Origin: Tillus elongatus
Lineage: Eukaryota > Arthropoda > Insecta > Coleoptera > Cleridae
DNA: 64,000 bases
Reading direction: 5' to 3'
Assembly: GCA_964006375.1 (NCBI GenBank)
Contig: OZ023263.1
Coordinates: 134,582,454-134,646,453 of the forward strand
In this document: in pieces, positions 1 through 14,690 of the stretch
How the letters are laid out: each line of letters opens with the position of its first letter
Numbering within the stretch: position 1 is the first letter of the stretch
Translations under genes and position numbers: made by a program
Notes under the pieces: generated by a model
Database searches by the model: none
Seen by the model: the letters and a program-made list of their open reading frames with translations, nothing else
Told to the model about the DNA's origin: nothing

Positions 1-50
1 AAAAGGGCCCATTGTGGCCTACTTGCTTGGCGTGGGCCTCCCCACCACTG

Positions 51-71
51 CTACTACTACTACTACTACTA
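51..71. repeat. (CTA)n microsatellite
   Basis: Seven trinucleotide units of CTA. It is a short simple repeat with no visible role. Confidence 0.9.
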
Positions 72-208
72 ATTATGGAGAATGTAAAGAAAATGCCAGT
101 GCAGCTGTACAATTGTATTCGAGGCGATACTCTAACAGGACAACTCCGGATCGCTAAACATTTCAAAATTTGAAAATAAATCTGATTCGATACGGAACTT
201 TCAATTAG

Positions 209-555
209 AGGCTCGCCGGTTCAGTGGTAAAAACGTGTGTCACTGAACAGAAGGGTACTGGGTGCGATTCCCAGGGTTCGCCTTTCACGTTCTCAGCACA
301 TAATGTACAATTAACATCAACCGAGGTTGTGACATTGTATTTCAGAAAGTTGAATGTCTAAATGGTCCGACCCTTGGAGGGGACCTAAAGCCGTCGGTCC
401 CGTATCCAGTCGATGTTGGGCACGTGAAATATCCCTATCATCCTTACAGAAAGGCAGGGGTTCGGCAAATTTTCCAGGATAGTAAGGCAAAACTGCTGCA
501 TGGCGTCGTTCATTCGCCATAGTCGCGGAAATAGGACGATGTTAAAGAAAGAAAA
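209..555 (+). mobile_element. tRNA-derived SINE, copy 1
   Basis: The head (about 209-285) resembles a tRNA gene with an A-box-like segment (GTTCAGTGGTA near 219) and a B-box-like segment (GGTGCGATTCC near 261). These would act as an internal RNA polymerase III promoter. A body follows that matches a second copy at 25476-25800 almost throughout, including the blocks AAGCCGTCGGTCCCG and CAGAAAGGCAGG. The copy ends in an A-rich tail near 545-555. No protein is expected, because SINEs are copied by a LINE reverse transcriptase. Which LINE serves it cannot be told from this window. The open frame on the opposite strand (317-520) is part of the SINE body and is not a gene. Confidence 0.75.
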
Positions 556-584
556 ACTTTCAGTCAGTCAAAGCGAAATCGTGT

Positions 585-1352
585 GAGTGTTGTCACGGAT
601 GAGCAACGTTCAGCAGAAGTGTTATAGCTTGTAGAAAGTAACCGGCACATTTCAATCGGAAATATATCACAAGAAACTGGTATGTCTTATTCCTCATGTC
701 AAAGAATACCTTCGAAAAATAGGTTCCACTCATATAAAGTACACTTAGTGCATCATTTACTACATGGAGATTATTTTAACTTTATATCGCGAATGTATAT
801 CATGGTAGCGACTGACAACAATTTTGTTAATAAAATTTTATGGACTGGAGAAAGCTATTTCCACAATAACGGCCTCATCAAAAAACATAATTGCCATTAC
901 TTGTCTTGCAATAATCCTAGATTGACAAGGATAACAGGCAATCAAAAATGTTATCAGCCAAAGTTTGGTGTGGCATTTTGAAAGGGCATTTCGTTGGTAT
1001 CCTTTTGCTCGGAGGATAACTAACCGGCGAACATTACCTAGAGTTTCTGAAAAACGATATTCTTAGCTTGTTGGGGGAGGTTCCGTTAGTACAATGTGGT
1101 GGCAACATGATGGGGCACATGACCATAATGCGGCTTCAATTACAGAGTACTTGAATAGTACTTATCCTGAAAGGTGGATCGCGACTAATGGACCACTCGA
1201 ATGGCCAGCGTTTTCACCAGATTTAACACCTAACGGTTTAGCGCTATAAGTAGTCATTGTTTGTTAGACTCTTGTTATCAGGCATTACGACATCGTTTCG
1301 AAATCTGTATTCCCACAAATGGTAACGTTTTTGAGCATATGTTGTAAGTTTT
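585..1352 (+). pseudogene. Decayed Tc1/mariner-type (ITm) DDE transposase
   Basis: Cut-and-paste transposase remnant of a kind common in insects. The N-terminal helix-turn-helix region reads SYSSCQRIPSKNRFHSYKV (682 onward). The block around the first catalytic aspartate reads ILWTGESYFHNNG, where TDES or SDE is usual, so the Asp is replaced by Gly. The second aspartate block reads QHDGAHDHNAASITEYLN (about 1106-1160). The third region reads WPAFSPDLTP (about 1201-1230). The C-terminus LRHRFEICIPTNGNVFEHML ends with a stop near 1350. These blocks lie in at least three reading frames, so the gene is broken by several frameshifts as well as by the active-site change. An AATAAA lies about 50 bases downstream. 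Terminal inverted repeats were not found. Confidence 0.8.
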
Positions 1353-2384
1353 GTTTGTTTGTTTTTATGTTATGGTTATGATTATTGTTATCTTGATAAA
1401 TAAAATATCTTTTCTCAATGTAGATGATTCAATAATCGGACTGTATTTCATGAGTTATTGTTTGTTTTTCTCTTTTATCAGAATAGAATTATAACATTAG
1501 CTTGAAAACGGAAGTTACACAGGCATACCATTTCTAAACGTTCTTACAATTGGGAAAAAATATTCTACATTAGCGCCACCTATAAATTACGTTTAAAGTC
1601 ATCGTTGGCCTAGGTCGTTAAATTTTCACGGATTACAAAAATTATTTGATGTCCACAAGTTGTAATCTCCCGTAGTTTCATAAAACTACCTCCATTATCT
1701 CAAAATTTGTCAACTTTTCGAACATTTTTGATGGAACAAAAATTGCTTATGGATGATCGCTGGTACCAAAAAAAATTTTTTTTACGTTCCTGCCACCGAT
1801 TAATTTCTGTCAAAGCCAGCGCCACGTACAACATGCATATGACATATCTACGTTAGTCTGCTAAACGTATCCACCGATGGCAGCAGTCATTTGTTTTTTA
1901 CAAAGTTGAAAATTTCTACTTGTTACTAAGATACATAGCCTTTGCGTTTACCTAAATTACCCTGTATAATGTTCGCTCTTGGAATTTTTGGACTGCCCAA
2001 ATTGTGACCCTGGTAACAACCAACTTTTCTAAATGGAAACCTTACCTTTTCTTTTTTATTTAGAATCCACGCATCATTTTGCATACATGAGCATCAAACT
2101 TTGGTGGGGTTGAATACTAAAACTTCTGAGAAAATATTTTAAAGCCACTTTTATAATTGCACGGTCAACAAGAGCATTTAGTGCAGCATCGCTTCCTATA
2201 ACACTTTTTGGTCGACCTGGACAACATTTTTCATTTGAAGGTTTTATATTGTAGGCATATTGGATACATTTTATAAGAACGGCAAATATAACCTTTGAGT
2301 TGTATAGTGCTTATTAACAGGTTTGTCAGTCCCTTTGACATTGTTTTATTTCATTTCATTTAATAGAGTGATTAGTTTTGTGAA
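1353..2384. other. AT-rich stretch, nothing recognised
   Basis: No coding similarity, RNA gene or repeat shared with the rest of the window was seen. It probably consists of decayed repeats. Confidence 0.5.
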
Positions 2385-2516
2385 AATTTTAACTGACCCC
2401 GGATACGGGTTCTAGGGGTCCTAGTTCGCGCTCATTTGAAGGAATTTTTTCAAAATTCAAAACTCAGGATCTCCCTGTTAGTGAATTTTTTTCTAAGAAA
2501 ATTCACTAAAACCAGT
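2385..2516 (-). repeat. HINE-type repeat, left-end fragment
   Basis: Minus-strand copy of the left end of the hairpin-ended family: the internal ACCCCGGAT/GGGTCC block followed by the terminal palindrome TAGTGAATTTT...AAAATTCACTA at 2481-2515. It faces the plus-strand copy starting at 2646, so the two left ends point away from a short spacer. Confidence 0.7.
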
Positions 2517-2645
2517 ACCCAATTGAGTATTACCTACAATATTCTTTTTAGGGATTGTATAATATCATAGTATTTGTAGCATTAGTTTTGGTATCAAATT
2601 AACGAGGGCTTCGAACGGCCTGTGGATGCATATTTCCAATCTATT

Positions 2646-3770
<1,125 letters not shown>

Positions 3771-4445
3771 TAAGAGGGGGGTTCAATAAAATGCTTAAAA
3801 TACACTATATTTGTAGCTTGTTGAACTGTCCCAATTAAAGCCTTAGACTGAAAATATAGTATACAATAGGTAGATTGAGGTTTGAGGAAGGCCATGAAGA
3901 TTTTTGTAAGCAAATATCCCGTTTATAACGAAAATACAACGTTTTTGCCAAACCATGATTTGAAAATTTTTTGTCACAGAATTAGCTCAAAATCACTCTT
4001 TGCCTAGATTAGGTATCCAAGAATAAGTTTCTTAAATTTCAGGTCTTTTGGATTCCAAATAAAAACGTAATGCAAAGTGAAATGTAAAATATGACATACC
4101 TTAATTATTTAGTCAATATGTGTTGTCAAACTAGCGCGTTTCGGCACCATCCGTAGACCAGCTATTTTCTAAAAGATGGCGCACTAAAATTGTGATTCCA
4201 CGAACGCATTTCATTTTCATTCATAATATGTCAAATCATGTTTAAGGTTACATGCCATTAGTAACATTTGAATGTTATTTAAGACCGAAACAGTCTACAC
4301 TCGAATATGTTTCAGCGATCGGCGAAATAAATCAATCAATTCTGCAATTTGCTATTTAGCTAGACACTTACATTTAATTTCCGATACCAAATTCCTGACG
4401 GTAAGGTGCTGTATGTGTAAATACAATGTAAAGAATTCGTTTATT
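3771..4445. other. AT-rich stretch, nothing recognised
   Basis: No protein-family motif or shared repeat was identified between the HINE-type copy and the tRNA-like segment. Confidence 0.5.
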
Positions 4446-4522
4446 ACGAAGCGTCGGTAGCTCATTGGAAGAGTACTTTGTATGTCAAGCGGACGATGCT
4501 GGTTCGAGTCCGGCCCGGTCCG
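4446..4522 (+). other. tRNA-like sequence (pseudo-tRNA or SINE head)
   Basis: It contains a good A-box (GGTAGCTCATTGGAAGAG), a good B-box (GGTTCGAGTCC) at normal spacing, and a T-arm that can pair (GCTGG with CCGGC). The anticodon arm does not form a clean five-pair stem with a seven-base loop, and the acceptor ends pair poorly. It is therefore more likely a decayed tRNA or the head of a SINE than a working tRNA gene. The HINE-type copy at 4530 begins right after it. Confidence 0.4.
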
Positions 4523-4529
4523 TTTCTCC

Positions 4530-4896
4530 TTTTAGTGAATTTTTATTGGGAAAAATTAACTAAATTCAAATGGAGAGGTATCTATGGTGAGATTTGACAA
4601 ACATTTTTTTCAAATGACTGCGAAATAGGACCCATAGGACAAATATCCTGGGTCAGTTTCAATTTTTATATGTTTATATAAATATAATATAAATAAAAAT
4701 TTTAAGTTTTCTTTCGAAAAAAATGTTCGAAAATTACAAAGCTATTTTGATGAAATTTATGTGAATATGTTGTCTTGGTAAAGGCCTTACCACGTGCCAA
4801 AATTCAACCTTCTAGGTTTATAGAAAATTGAGTTATTCAAATTTGAAGCATTTAATGAAAATTGATTACCATAACGCACTTGCTGCGTTCAGACTT
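4530..4896 (+). mobile_element. Short HINE-type repeat, both ends present
   Basis: A compact copy of about 365 bases that shows left and right ends in one unit. The left end is TTTTAGTGAATTTTTATT at 4532. The right end contains CCATAACGCACTTGCTGCGT near 4870-4890. Between them lie the GGGTCAGTTTCAATTTTTAT block and a short imperfect TA-rich stretch where longer copies have large (TA)n arrays. It carries no tandem units. Confidence 0.65.
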
Positions 4897-5042
4897 TTTT
4901 TGCTTCCGCGACTTAAGTGGTTTGACCTTTGCTTTTTTATATTTAAAAAATGGTTAATCTTGCTGGTGCGTATGGATGCAGTAATGAATATAATTCATAA
5001 AAACTAATTTCTTTCTTTTGTGCAAGTAAAAGATATTTAACG

Positions 5043-5590
5043 GTAATTATGCAGATGATCGGCATACGTGAGTTTTGAAAAATATTTCAGTAAACATGAT
5101 TAAAAGACTCAATGTGTGCATAAGCAACAAGATATATGTTGTGGAATCAACCCCTCCAAAAGTTACGAGACCCGGAGTGAATAGGGATGCTCGGCGGAGA
5201 AGGAAATATAAAGGAAAAATCAGTAAAAACAACTTAGTTCGACCTCTATAAGCAGCCTTTTCACTTTTTGTATCAACACTTTCTCCTAAACATGTTTTTC
5301 CCCTGCACCACGTATATTTGCTCCTAGTCCCCCGCAGCTTTTTGGGGGTTGAAGGGACACCATTTTTCATGTTTATGCACTAAACACTCTACGAAGCAGA
5401 CCTGAACGACCTAACCTGACCTAACCTGACCTGACCTGATCCGGATCCTGACCTGACCCGGATCCTTTTACCTAACCCATACCTAACCCTGGACTGACAA
5501 AAAAACGTAGAAGAAAACCGAAAAGCAGAATAACATGCATTTAAAAAAAAAATCTTATGATTTAAAATATTTTTGATACCGCTAGCTATT
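5043..5590 (-). repeat. Dispersed repeat module with telomere-like pentamers, copy 1
   Basis: Shares block order and many words with 53515-53950 (AATTATGCAGATGATCG, GCATAAGCAACAAGA, TATAAGCAGCCTTTT). Both copies end in degenerate CCTAA/CCTGA pentamers (here about 5400-5495) and both are followed by a HINE-type right end, so the module may be an internal segment of a longer family member. Minus-strand open frames cross it but show no protein family. The strand given is arbitrary. Confidence 0.5.
5400..5495. repeat. Degenerate CCTAA/CCTGA pentamer tract (telomere-like)
   Basis: Repeated CCTAA and CCTGA words, the complements of TTAGG and TCAGG, which are telomere repeats of many insects and many beetles. 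Mixed units and GGATCC interruptions make this an interstitial or chance-grown tract and not a chromosome end. A similar tract lies at 53875-53955. Confidence 0.55.
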
Positions 5591-5699
5591 CCTCGAGACA
5601 GTATCAATGGGCTCTATCCTGAATCTATATAAGCTACACAAACAAATTTTGTTAAAAAATAAAAAACTATAGTGAAAAAGCAAAAGCGACTACTTAAAA

Positions 5700-5825
5700 A
5701 CTCAAAGACGCAGCAAGTGCGTTATGGTAGTGAATTTTCATAGAAATGATCTGGCACCAAATATTTTATTATAACTCTTTTTTCTTGCAACATAGAAATC
5801 TAAATTTTTGTGTATAGTTTACTTT
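5700..5825 (-). repeat. HINE-type repeat, right-end fragment
   Basis: Reads GACGCAGCAAGTGCGTTATG at 5706 and then about 110 bases that match, reversed, the last part of the copy at 58458-59272. It abuts the left end of the next copy at 5826 with no spacer. Confidence 0.65.
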
Positions 5826-7600
5826 TTAGTGAATTTTCTTTAAAAAAATTCACTAATGAGGAGATCCCGACTTTTAAATTTTGAAAAAATTTCTTCAAAT
5901 GAGCGCTAATTAGGCCCCCCAGAACACATATCTAGGGTCGGTTTAAATTTTTATATGTTGGTGAATAAATTCCTTTTGCAAATGGCTTGGATAAGTTCGT
6001 TAGCCAGGAAAATCGGTCCAGGTTTTCCCGGAAAATTTTGTGTTTTCTTTCGAAAAAAATATATATCTCCGGAATTAACAAAGTAAGGGCAACCAAATTT
6101 CATATGCGGATTTATATCATTATAGGCAAGTTACTTACCAAAATTTAGCTCCGTAGGTTAAAGGATAAAAAAGTTACAGGCATTCAAAGAAAAATAAATT
6201 TGGATTTTCCTCAAAACGTCAAAATTGCGATTTTAAACGTCAAAATTGGTGAGTACATTCCTTTCGCAAGTCGCTTGGATAATTTTGTTAGCCAGGAAAA
6301 TCCTCCGAGGTTTTCCCGGAAAATTTTGTGTTTTCTTTCGAAAAAAATATATATCTCCGGAATTAACAAAGTAAGGGCAACCAAATTTCATATGCGGATT
6401 TATATCATTATAGGCAAGTTACCTACCAAAATTTAGCTCCGTAGGTTAAAGGATAAAAAAGTTACAGGCATTCAAAGAAAAATAAATTTGGATTTTCCTC
6501 AAAACGTCAAAATTGCGATTTTAAACGTCAAAATTGGTGAGTACATTCCTTTCGCAAGTCGCTTGGATAATTTTGTTAGCCAGGAAAATCCTCCGAGGTT
6601 TTCCCGGAAAAATTTGTGTTTTCTTTCGCAAAATATTTATATCTCCAAAATTAACAAAGTAAGGGCAACCAAATTTGGTAAGCTGGTTTATATCGTTGTG
6701 TGCCACCTACCAAAATTTAGCTCTGTAGGTCAAAAGACAAAAAAGTTATGGGCATTTAAAGAAAAATAAATTGGGGGTTTCCTCAAAACGTCAAAGTGAC
6801 AATTGAAAACGTCAAAATTCGCAACATTTAGGCAAATAACTTGAATCTAATACGGGCTATGGAAAGAAAATGTCTCAAGAAGAATGTTTTACATACACCG
6901 AACTCTTAGTTTCAACCGTCATTGTCCTTCATTTTACTAAAATGTTTCCAGAAAATTCATTTCTAATAGACCCTTTCTCTGATGCTTGGCAGTAGCCTTA
7001 GCTATAGAGTTTATTGTTTAATGGTATATAATTTTTGTCGAATTTTCGTAAAAAATCAATAAAGCTCAATATATCGTTATTATACAAGATATGAAAAAAT
7101 ATTGTATACATTAATTATACGGTGTTTTGAGCTACATCTTAAAAAATTATTGCGACAATCACAGGGTGGCCCATAAGTCGTTGGTGATACAAATAATTTT
7201 TTTTTGTCGAAAACGCCTAATTTTTTTGCATTTTCCATCGAAATATAATGCATGTTTGTGAGTTAAGAAATTCTGGAGGCAGCAAGTGCGTTGTGGTTGC
7301 GAATTTTGATTAAATGCTTCATATTTGAAAAGCTCAATTTGCTATTAACCTATAAGGTTGACCAAGAAACGGATTTTTTCAGTAACACTTTTGGTTTACT
7401 TTTGGAAATTTCTGTACCTTTTCAAACAATCAAGTTATTTTGATGGAACATGGCACATTGTTTTTACTATATAGGTTATACTGGTAACCAAAATTGATGT
7501 CTGCTTTCTTAAAAAGAAAACACACATATTTGCAATAAAAACATTTTTATGAAAATTCACTACCATAACGCACTTGCTGCGTCCCGAGATTATTCTTTTA
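5826..7600 (+). mobile_element. HINE-type repeat with three 288-bp units
   Basis: Left hairpin (TTTTAGTGAATTTTC at 5826, AAATTCACTAATG near 5850), the conserved GAGATCCCGACTTTT block, then three tandem units with exact 288-bp spacing (starts about 5959, 6247, 6535). The tail matches 3570-3765. The right part (7273-7600) is bounded by inverted copies of GCAGCAAGTGCG. It has no (TA)n array at the usual place. Because 288 is a multiple of three, the repeats keep one reading frame and give similar short ORFs at 6200 and 6488. No known protein is recognised in them and each ends inside the next unit. Confidence 0.65.
7273..7600. repeat. MITE-like module with about 34-bp inverted ends
   Basis: Starts GGCAGCAAGTGCGTTGTGG and ends CCATAACGCACTTGCTGCGT, which are inverted copies of each other. 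The same pair of ends bounds 62024-62325 and, shortened, 60089-60288. Inner words such as ACTATATAGGTT and AGCAAATTGAGC are shared. It may be a separate MITE inserted in, or fused to, the right end of the HINE-type family. Confidence 0.6.
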
Positions 7601-8006
7601 TTTTTCTACTCGAATTAATCTAAAAGCTTTTATCAGACTATTTGACATTTTATTATACAGTTGCATTGTGCGTTTTCTTTAAAAACCTAGTTCACACCAG
7701 TTTTATACTGTGTTTTAAAGAAAGTAACAATACTGTAAACTATGGGCAATACATTTTAATTATAAGACACTTTTCGCTAGACAGGTGTATGAAAAAACAT
7801 AATGGATGGCGCAAATGCTACATTAAAATAAATGTACCTATTATACTAAGTAAATGTTTGCCCGCGGTGTTTTAAAATACAGTGTTAGAAAAATGTTCAC
7901 ATCTTCTTATAAGCTTTTATAACAGTTAAGAAACCGGCACATTTCTATATTTCTCAGCATTTATTTAATGAAATAATAATAAAAAACATAAATAAAATAT
8001 TTTTGT
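7601..8006. other. AT-rich stretch, nothing recognised
   Basis: A 77-codon open frame (7642-7875) shows no family motif. Nothing else stands out before the HINE-type left end at 8007. Confidence 0.45.
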
Positions 8007-9278
<1,272 letters not shown>

Positions 9279-9545
9279 TTATTATTTATTGTAACAATTG
9301 GTAAAATTATACAATAACCAAGGATCACATAATATACAAAAATCAAAATTTATATATAGAGTACATAGTATATGAAGTTAGTAATGTACAATCAACTGCT
9401 TAAAATGAAATAATGTCCACACGTATACATATCACAGAAAAAATACACATATATCCCTACATATATACACACGTATATTACAAGTAAAACAGCTAAAAAA
9501 AAAATACACTCCTTTTCCAATGTCCATTTGAGTTTTGGCAGATAT

Positions 9546-12500
9546 TTAAATTAGGAAAGTTAAGGATTCATCTCCGGTTTTATATAAGATTCCTTCAAGA
9601 CCCCATCTGCTTTCGAAATGAGTTAGAACACCTCTACCGCTATGGAAAGTGAACTCTTTAATGATTCTAGTTTTCAGATGCGTTTTAAACACAGTAAGGT
9701 ATGGCCTGTGAGGTATATTGTTCTTCGAGGTTGCAATGAACGAGTTGTAAATTGAATATTTTACCAATATACAAAGGTAGTTTATCACCGACACTTTTTT
9801 GTTCCGATAATTTTCGAAACCAGCATATATATCGACCACACGCAAATGTTGATTCAGTACCCTCACAGCAATCGAGTCTATGTGGTCCCACACCAATTTT
9901 GCTTCTTTGCACGCAATCAAAATATGCCATGCGGTCCCTGGAGTGCTGCACCACCTGCATGTATTGTGTTGGAGTTGCCCAATCCTGTTCAGAAATACGG
10001 CATCGGCGAGTCTGTTTTTAACAAATCGGAAAGAAATAGCTGCTTCATGTCCATGTGCGGGTGGAGCACCAAACGACAACCACTGGATTCTGTCGTCAGA
10101 CCATTCACCAAGTAGGATGTCCTCAGTTTCGTAGTGTCTTAAAGTAATATTTTTGATGAGTGGTCTCTTGTGTTTCAGTTCAATTTCGGTTTGTTCGTTG
10201 CTCTGGTTATGATACATTAGTTTAAGAGGCCATGTTTCTGGATCGTGTGCTGTAATAATGAGGTCATATGTCTGTAGTGTGTGTTTCTTTATTTCTCTTA
10301 AATTAAGTCGTAAGTTGCTCTTGAGATGGATATTATATTCTGGAATTGAGAGCTTTTCAAAATCTTGAAAACCAGTTTCCTCTAATAGGTCACCCATTTG
10401 GTAAATTTTCGAATCAAACCACATATTGGAGAATTTGAAATTGTGTGTTGAAAACAATCTGGAATCTACTAGGGGTGTTTCTCTTAGACCCAATATGGTT
10501 GTGGGGAAGTGTTCCGGGGAGATACCAAGACAAGAAAACTCGTCAAGAACCTCTTTGATGAAATTGGTTAGGGAGGAAATATGCGGTGTTAATTTAATAA
10601 AAAATGATTGCCATGTCAAATTTGCAGAGCGAAAAATGGAAAGAAGGTATTATGTCATAATCTGCCACTCACTGTGTTCACGATGAGTACGGAATTTGAC
10701 TCCAAAACATATTCTAAACATCCTTATCTTCGACTCTATGTGAACCAGACCCATACCTCCGTGACTTACAGGTAGGCATAGATCCTGTTCAGTGAGCCAG
10801 TGCTTTCTACCACACCAGAAAAGGTCTGTCAAAAAGTTTTGAGCCTGTTTAATAAAACACTTTGACACCGGAAGCACTTGTAATGTGTACCAGAGCTTAG
10901 GGGCTATAAACTGATTTATAGCCAGCACTCTACCTCGCCAAGATAAAGAGGGAAACAGATGTTTCCATTTCTGGAAATTTCTTGTAAGGGACGACATTAG
11001 CTTTTCCATATAATCATAGTCCAAAATATCCACATCATTTTTAAAACCCATGCCAAGGAGTGTTATGTTACCCGAGGACCAGCAAATGTTTAGGGGTGTA
11101 ATTGAAGAGTTTTTATATTCACCTAACCAGTAGCCTTTACACTTGTGCATATTAAGTTTTGCTCCTGAGTTTATTCTATATGTTTCATAACAGTTTAAAA
11201 CTTTGTCTAGATCACTTAATTCCGACCCAACAATGTTGACATCATCTGCATAGGCTGTAACTTGTAGGAAGACATTGTCTCGGGGAAGTTTATATCCACA
11301 GATATTATGCAGTATCAGATTTAATAATGGCTCAATGCTTAAGGTAAATAATATGCCTGACAGAGGACAACCTTGCCTAATTCCCCGAATGAAATCAATT
11401 GGAGAAGACAGATGTCCAGCTGCTTTAATGAAACATTGGGCATTTCTGTACAGCAATTTAATGTATGCGGCAATTTTTGGTTCAAAGCCATATATTTCAA
11501 ATAAATGGAAAAGATAACTATGCTCAACAAAGTCAAATGCACCTTGTTGATCTAGTGAAAGAATAAAAACTTTCGGGTTGGTTTTATTAACGTAGCTAAT
11601 CAGTTCTCTGTACAAGTGTAAGCTGTCATAAATTGACCTTTGTGGTACACAATAGCTTTGATCAGAGTGAACTAAGAGATGGATCAGAGTCGAAAGTCGG
11701 TTTGCAATAGTTTTAGAGATTATTTTGTAATCGGTTGTCATAAGTGATAGTGGACGCCAGTTATTGAGGACAGTGTCATCCCCACTCTTGAACAAAAGGA
11801 AGACTACAGCTGTTCTCATTGTCCTTATAAGTTTTCCATCTTCAAGTGACTGACTGACAACCTTTAAAAATACCTCTTTTAATTCTGTCCAGAACTCTAG
11901 GTAAAATTCAGGTGTTATGCCATCAATGCCGGGAGCTTTATTTTTTCTGAGTAATTTAAGGGAGAAAGTTATTTCTGCCATTGTTATTGGTTCATCTAAA
12001 TATGACTGTTGAAAACTACTGAGTTTGGGTAAATTGTTGGACAATGGGCTCCGTGTATTAATTCTTGTAGTAGTTACCCCATAGATTTTGTTGAAATATG
12101 CCTTTACAAGGGAGCACATCTTTACTGGATCAGTGACATGTGAATTTTGATTCAATACTTTGGTCAGTGTTTTGTTTTTACTGACAAGTGGCTTTAAGGC
12201 TATAGCTGTTGGTCTGTCTTGTTGCATTATGTTGAGAATCTTGGAGCTGGCTAACCTCTTTTCACTTATGCCGTTGTAAGTGTCCCTAATTTCTATCATA
12301 ATTCTTGATATTTTCAAGGTGTTGGCATCACTCCTGTTTAATGTCTGGCTCAAGGATCTTTGAAGAATACTAAGCTTCCAGTTTTCTTCGTGTTTTATTT
12401 GTGTCACAAATTGTTCTGTTAGTTCTGCCACTCCTATTAAAAACTTCCCACACACTTTTATAATCAATTATCATTTTGTTTTCAAAGGTGACTGAGATAT

Positions 12501-13512
12501 ATGTTCGCATGCAGTCCGTGTATCGTCTATTATTTAGAAGCGAATTGTCAAACCTCCAGTGAGGTGTAGAACGCTTGTATTCTGTGGATCGTATCTGTAT
12601 GGATAGACTTAAATGATCAGAGAAGGATGACAGTACTTTTGAGCTTGATATGCAGCTTATCAGATTTTCTGAGCAGTATATACGATCAATTCTAGACGCA
12701 GACTTATGACAATAAAAAGTGTATCCCTCTTTGCCTGGATTGGTTGCTAACCACACATCGTGTAAAGAATATCTATTTGTTAGTTCATGTAGAGTAGAAG
12801 ACACTTCAGGATGCCTTTCTTTAGAGATGAATCTGTCCCTGTCAGGCAGGAGAGTGCAGTTGTAGTCACCAGCCATAATGACGTAATCATTGGTATTAGA
12901 AGTAGCTGTCTGTAAATTCGAGTTGACTAAAGAAAGTATGTTCACTGCTTCAGAACCATCATTAGGCAAATAGATACAAAATACATGTAAGAAACCAGTT
13001 TCGTTGTTTAAGACCAGTTTTTGTGCATACCCCTCAGATAATAATTCATGCTGAATGACTTTTGAAAATAAGAATTTTTTAAGACCTATTATTGTACCTA
13101 TGTAGTCATGGTCAGGAGGATTTATGTAATAAATGTATTCCAAAACCAACCAGGATGGGGGGAGGGTGTCAATATTGGTTTCTTGTTGGCAAAAGATATG
13201 AGGCTGTGTCAAGCTTAGAAACGTTTGTAAGTTTTGCCACTTTAGTTCGCTTCTAACACTCTTGACATTTAAAGTTAAGATCCTCAAATCCATGAATTTT
13301 ATATGGTTATAGAAGATAAGAGAGATAAGTTTACACTTGGGAATCACTGAAGGGAAGTCAGATTGTGAATCTCCAATAGTGTTTGATTTCTTAGTTAGTG
13401 CAGTAATTAGGCGTTTAACCCTTTCCTTGAGAGACCTAACTTCTATGAAGTGGTGAATTTCAAATAACATCTGAATCAGACTTGGAATGTCAGTGAATTC
13501 ACCTGCTATCAT
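9546..13512 (-). pseudogene. LINE ORF2: AP endonuclease, reverse transcriptase, zinc-finger tail (Tx1/L1-like)
   Basis: The endonuclease (likely start Met at 13293) carries LTLNVKSVRSELK, CQQETNI, IMAGDYNC and the C-terminal SDH block (SSFSDHLSLSI), so its catalytic residues look preserved. The reverse transcriptase follows: NWRPLSLMTTDYKIISK, LDQQGAFDFVEHSYL, GIRQGCPLSGILF and the YADD active site (AYADDVNIV). The tail (10619-9546) holds a CCHC-type finger (CRWCSTPGTAWHILIAC) before a long C-terminal domain. Two lesions are visible. A frameshift near 12440 separates endonuclease from reverse transcriptase. An in-frame TAA at 10650-10652 separates reverse transcriptase from the tail, since the frame before and after it is the same. 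Most of the protein is otherwise open, so decay is recent to moderate. ORF1 ends about 60 bases upstream. Confidence 0.85.
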
Positions 13513-13573
13513 AGTGGGATTATCTCGCCCCTGTTCTTAGAAATGCCTTAAAACTCTCAAAACCTAAAATGTA

Positions 13574-14688
<1,115 letters not shown>

Positions 14689-14690
<2 letters not shown>

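Noticed and set aside
4446..4522. Functional tRNA gene
   Set aside because: The boxes are good but the anticodon and acceptor stems do not fold properly; reported only as tRNA-like.
5400..5495. True telomere or chromosome end
   Set aside because: The pentamers are mixed and interrupted, short, and part of a dispersed repeat with a second copy 48 kb away.
6200..6769. Small repeated protein starting MDFPQNVKIAILNVKIGEY
   Set aside because: The two frames exist because the 288-bp unit is tandemly repeated; they have no domain and the same unit is broken in other copies.
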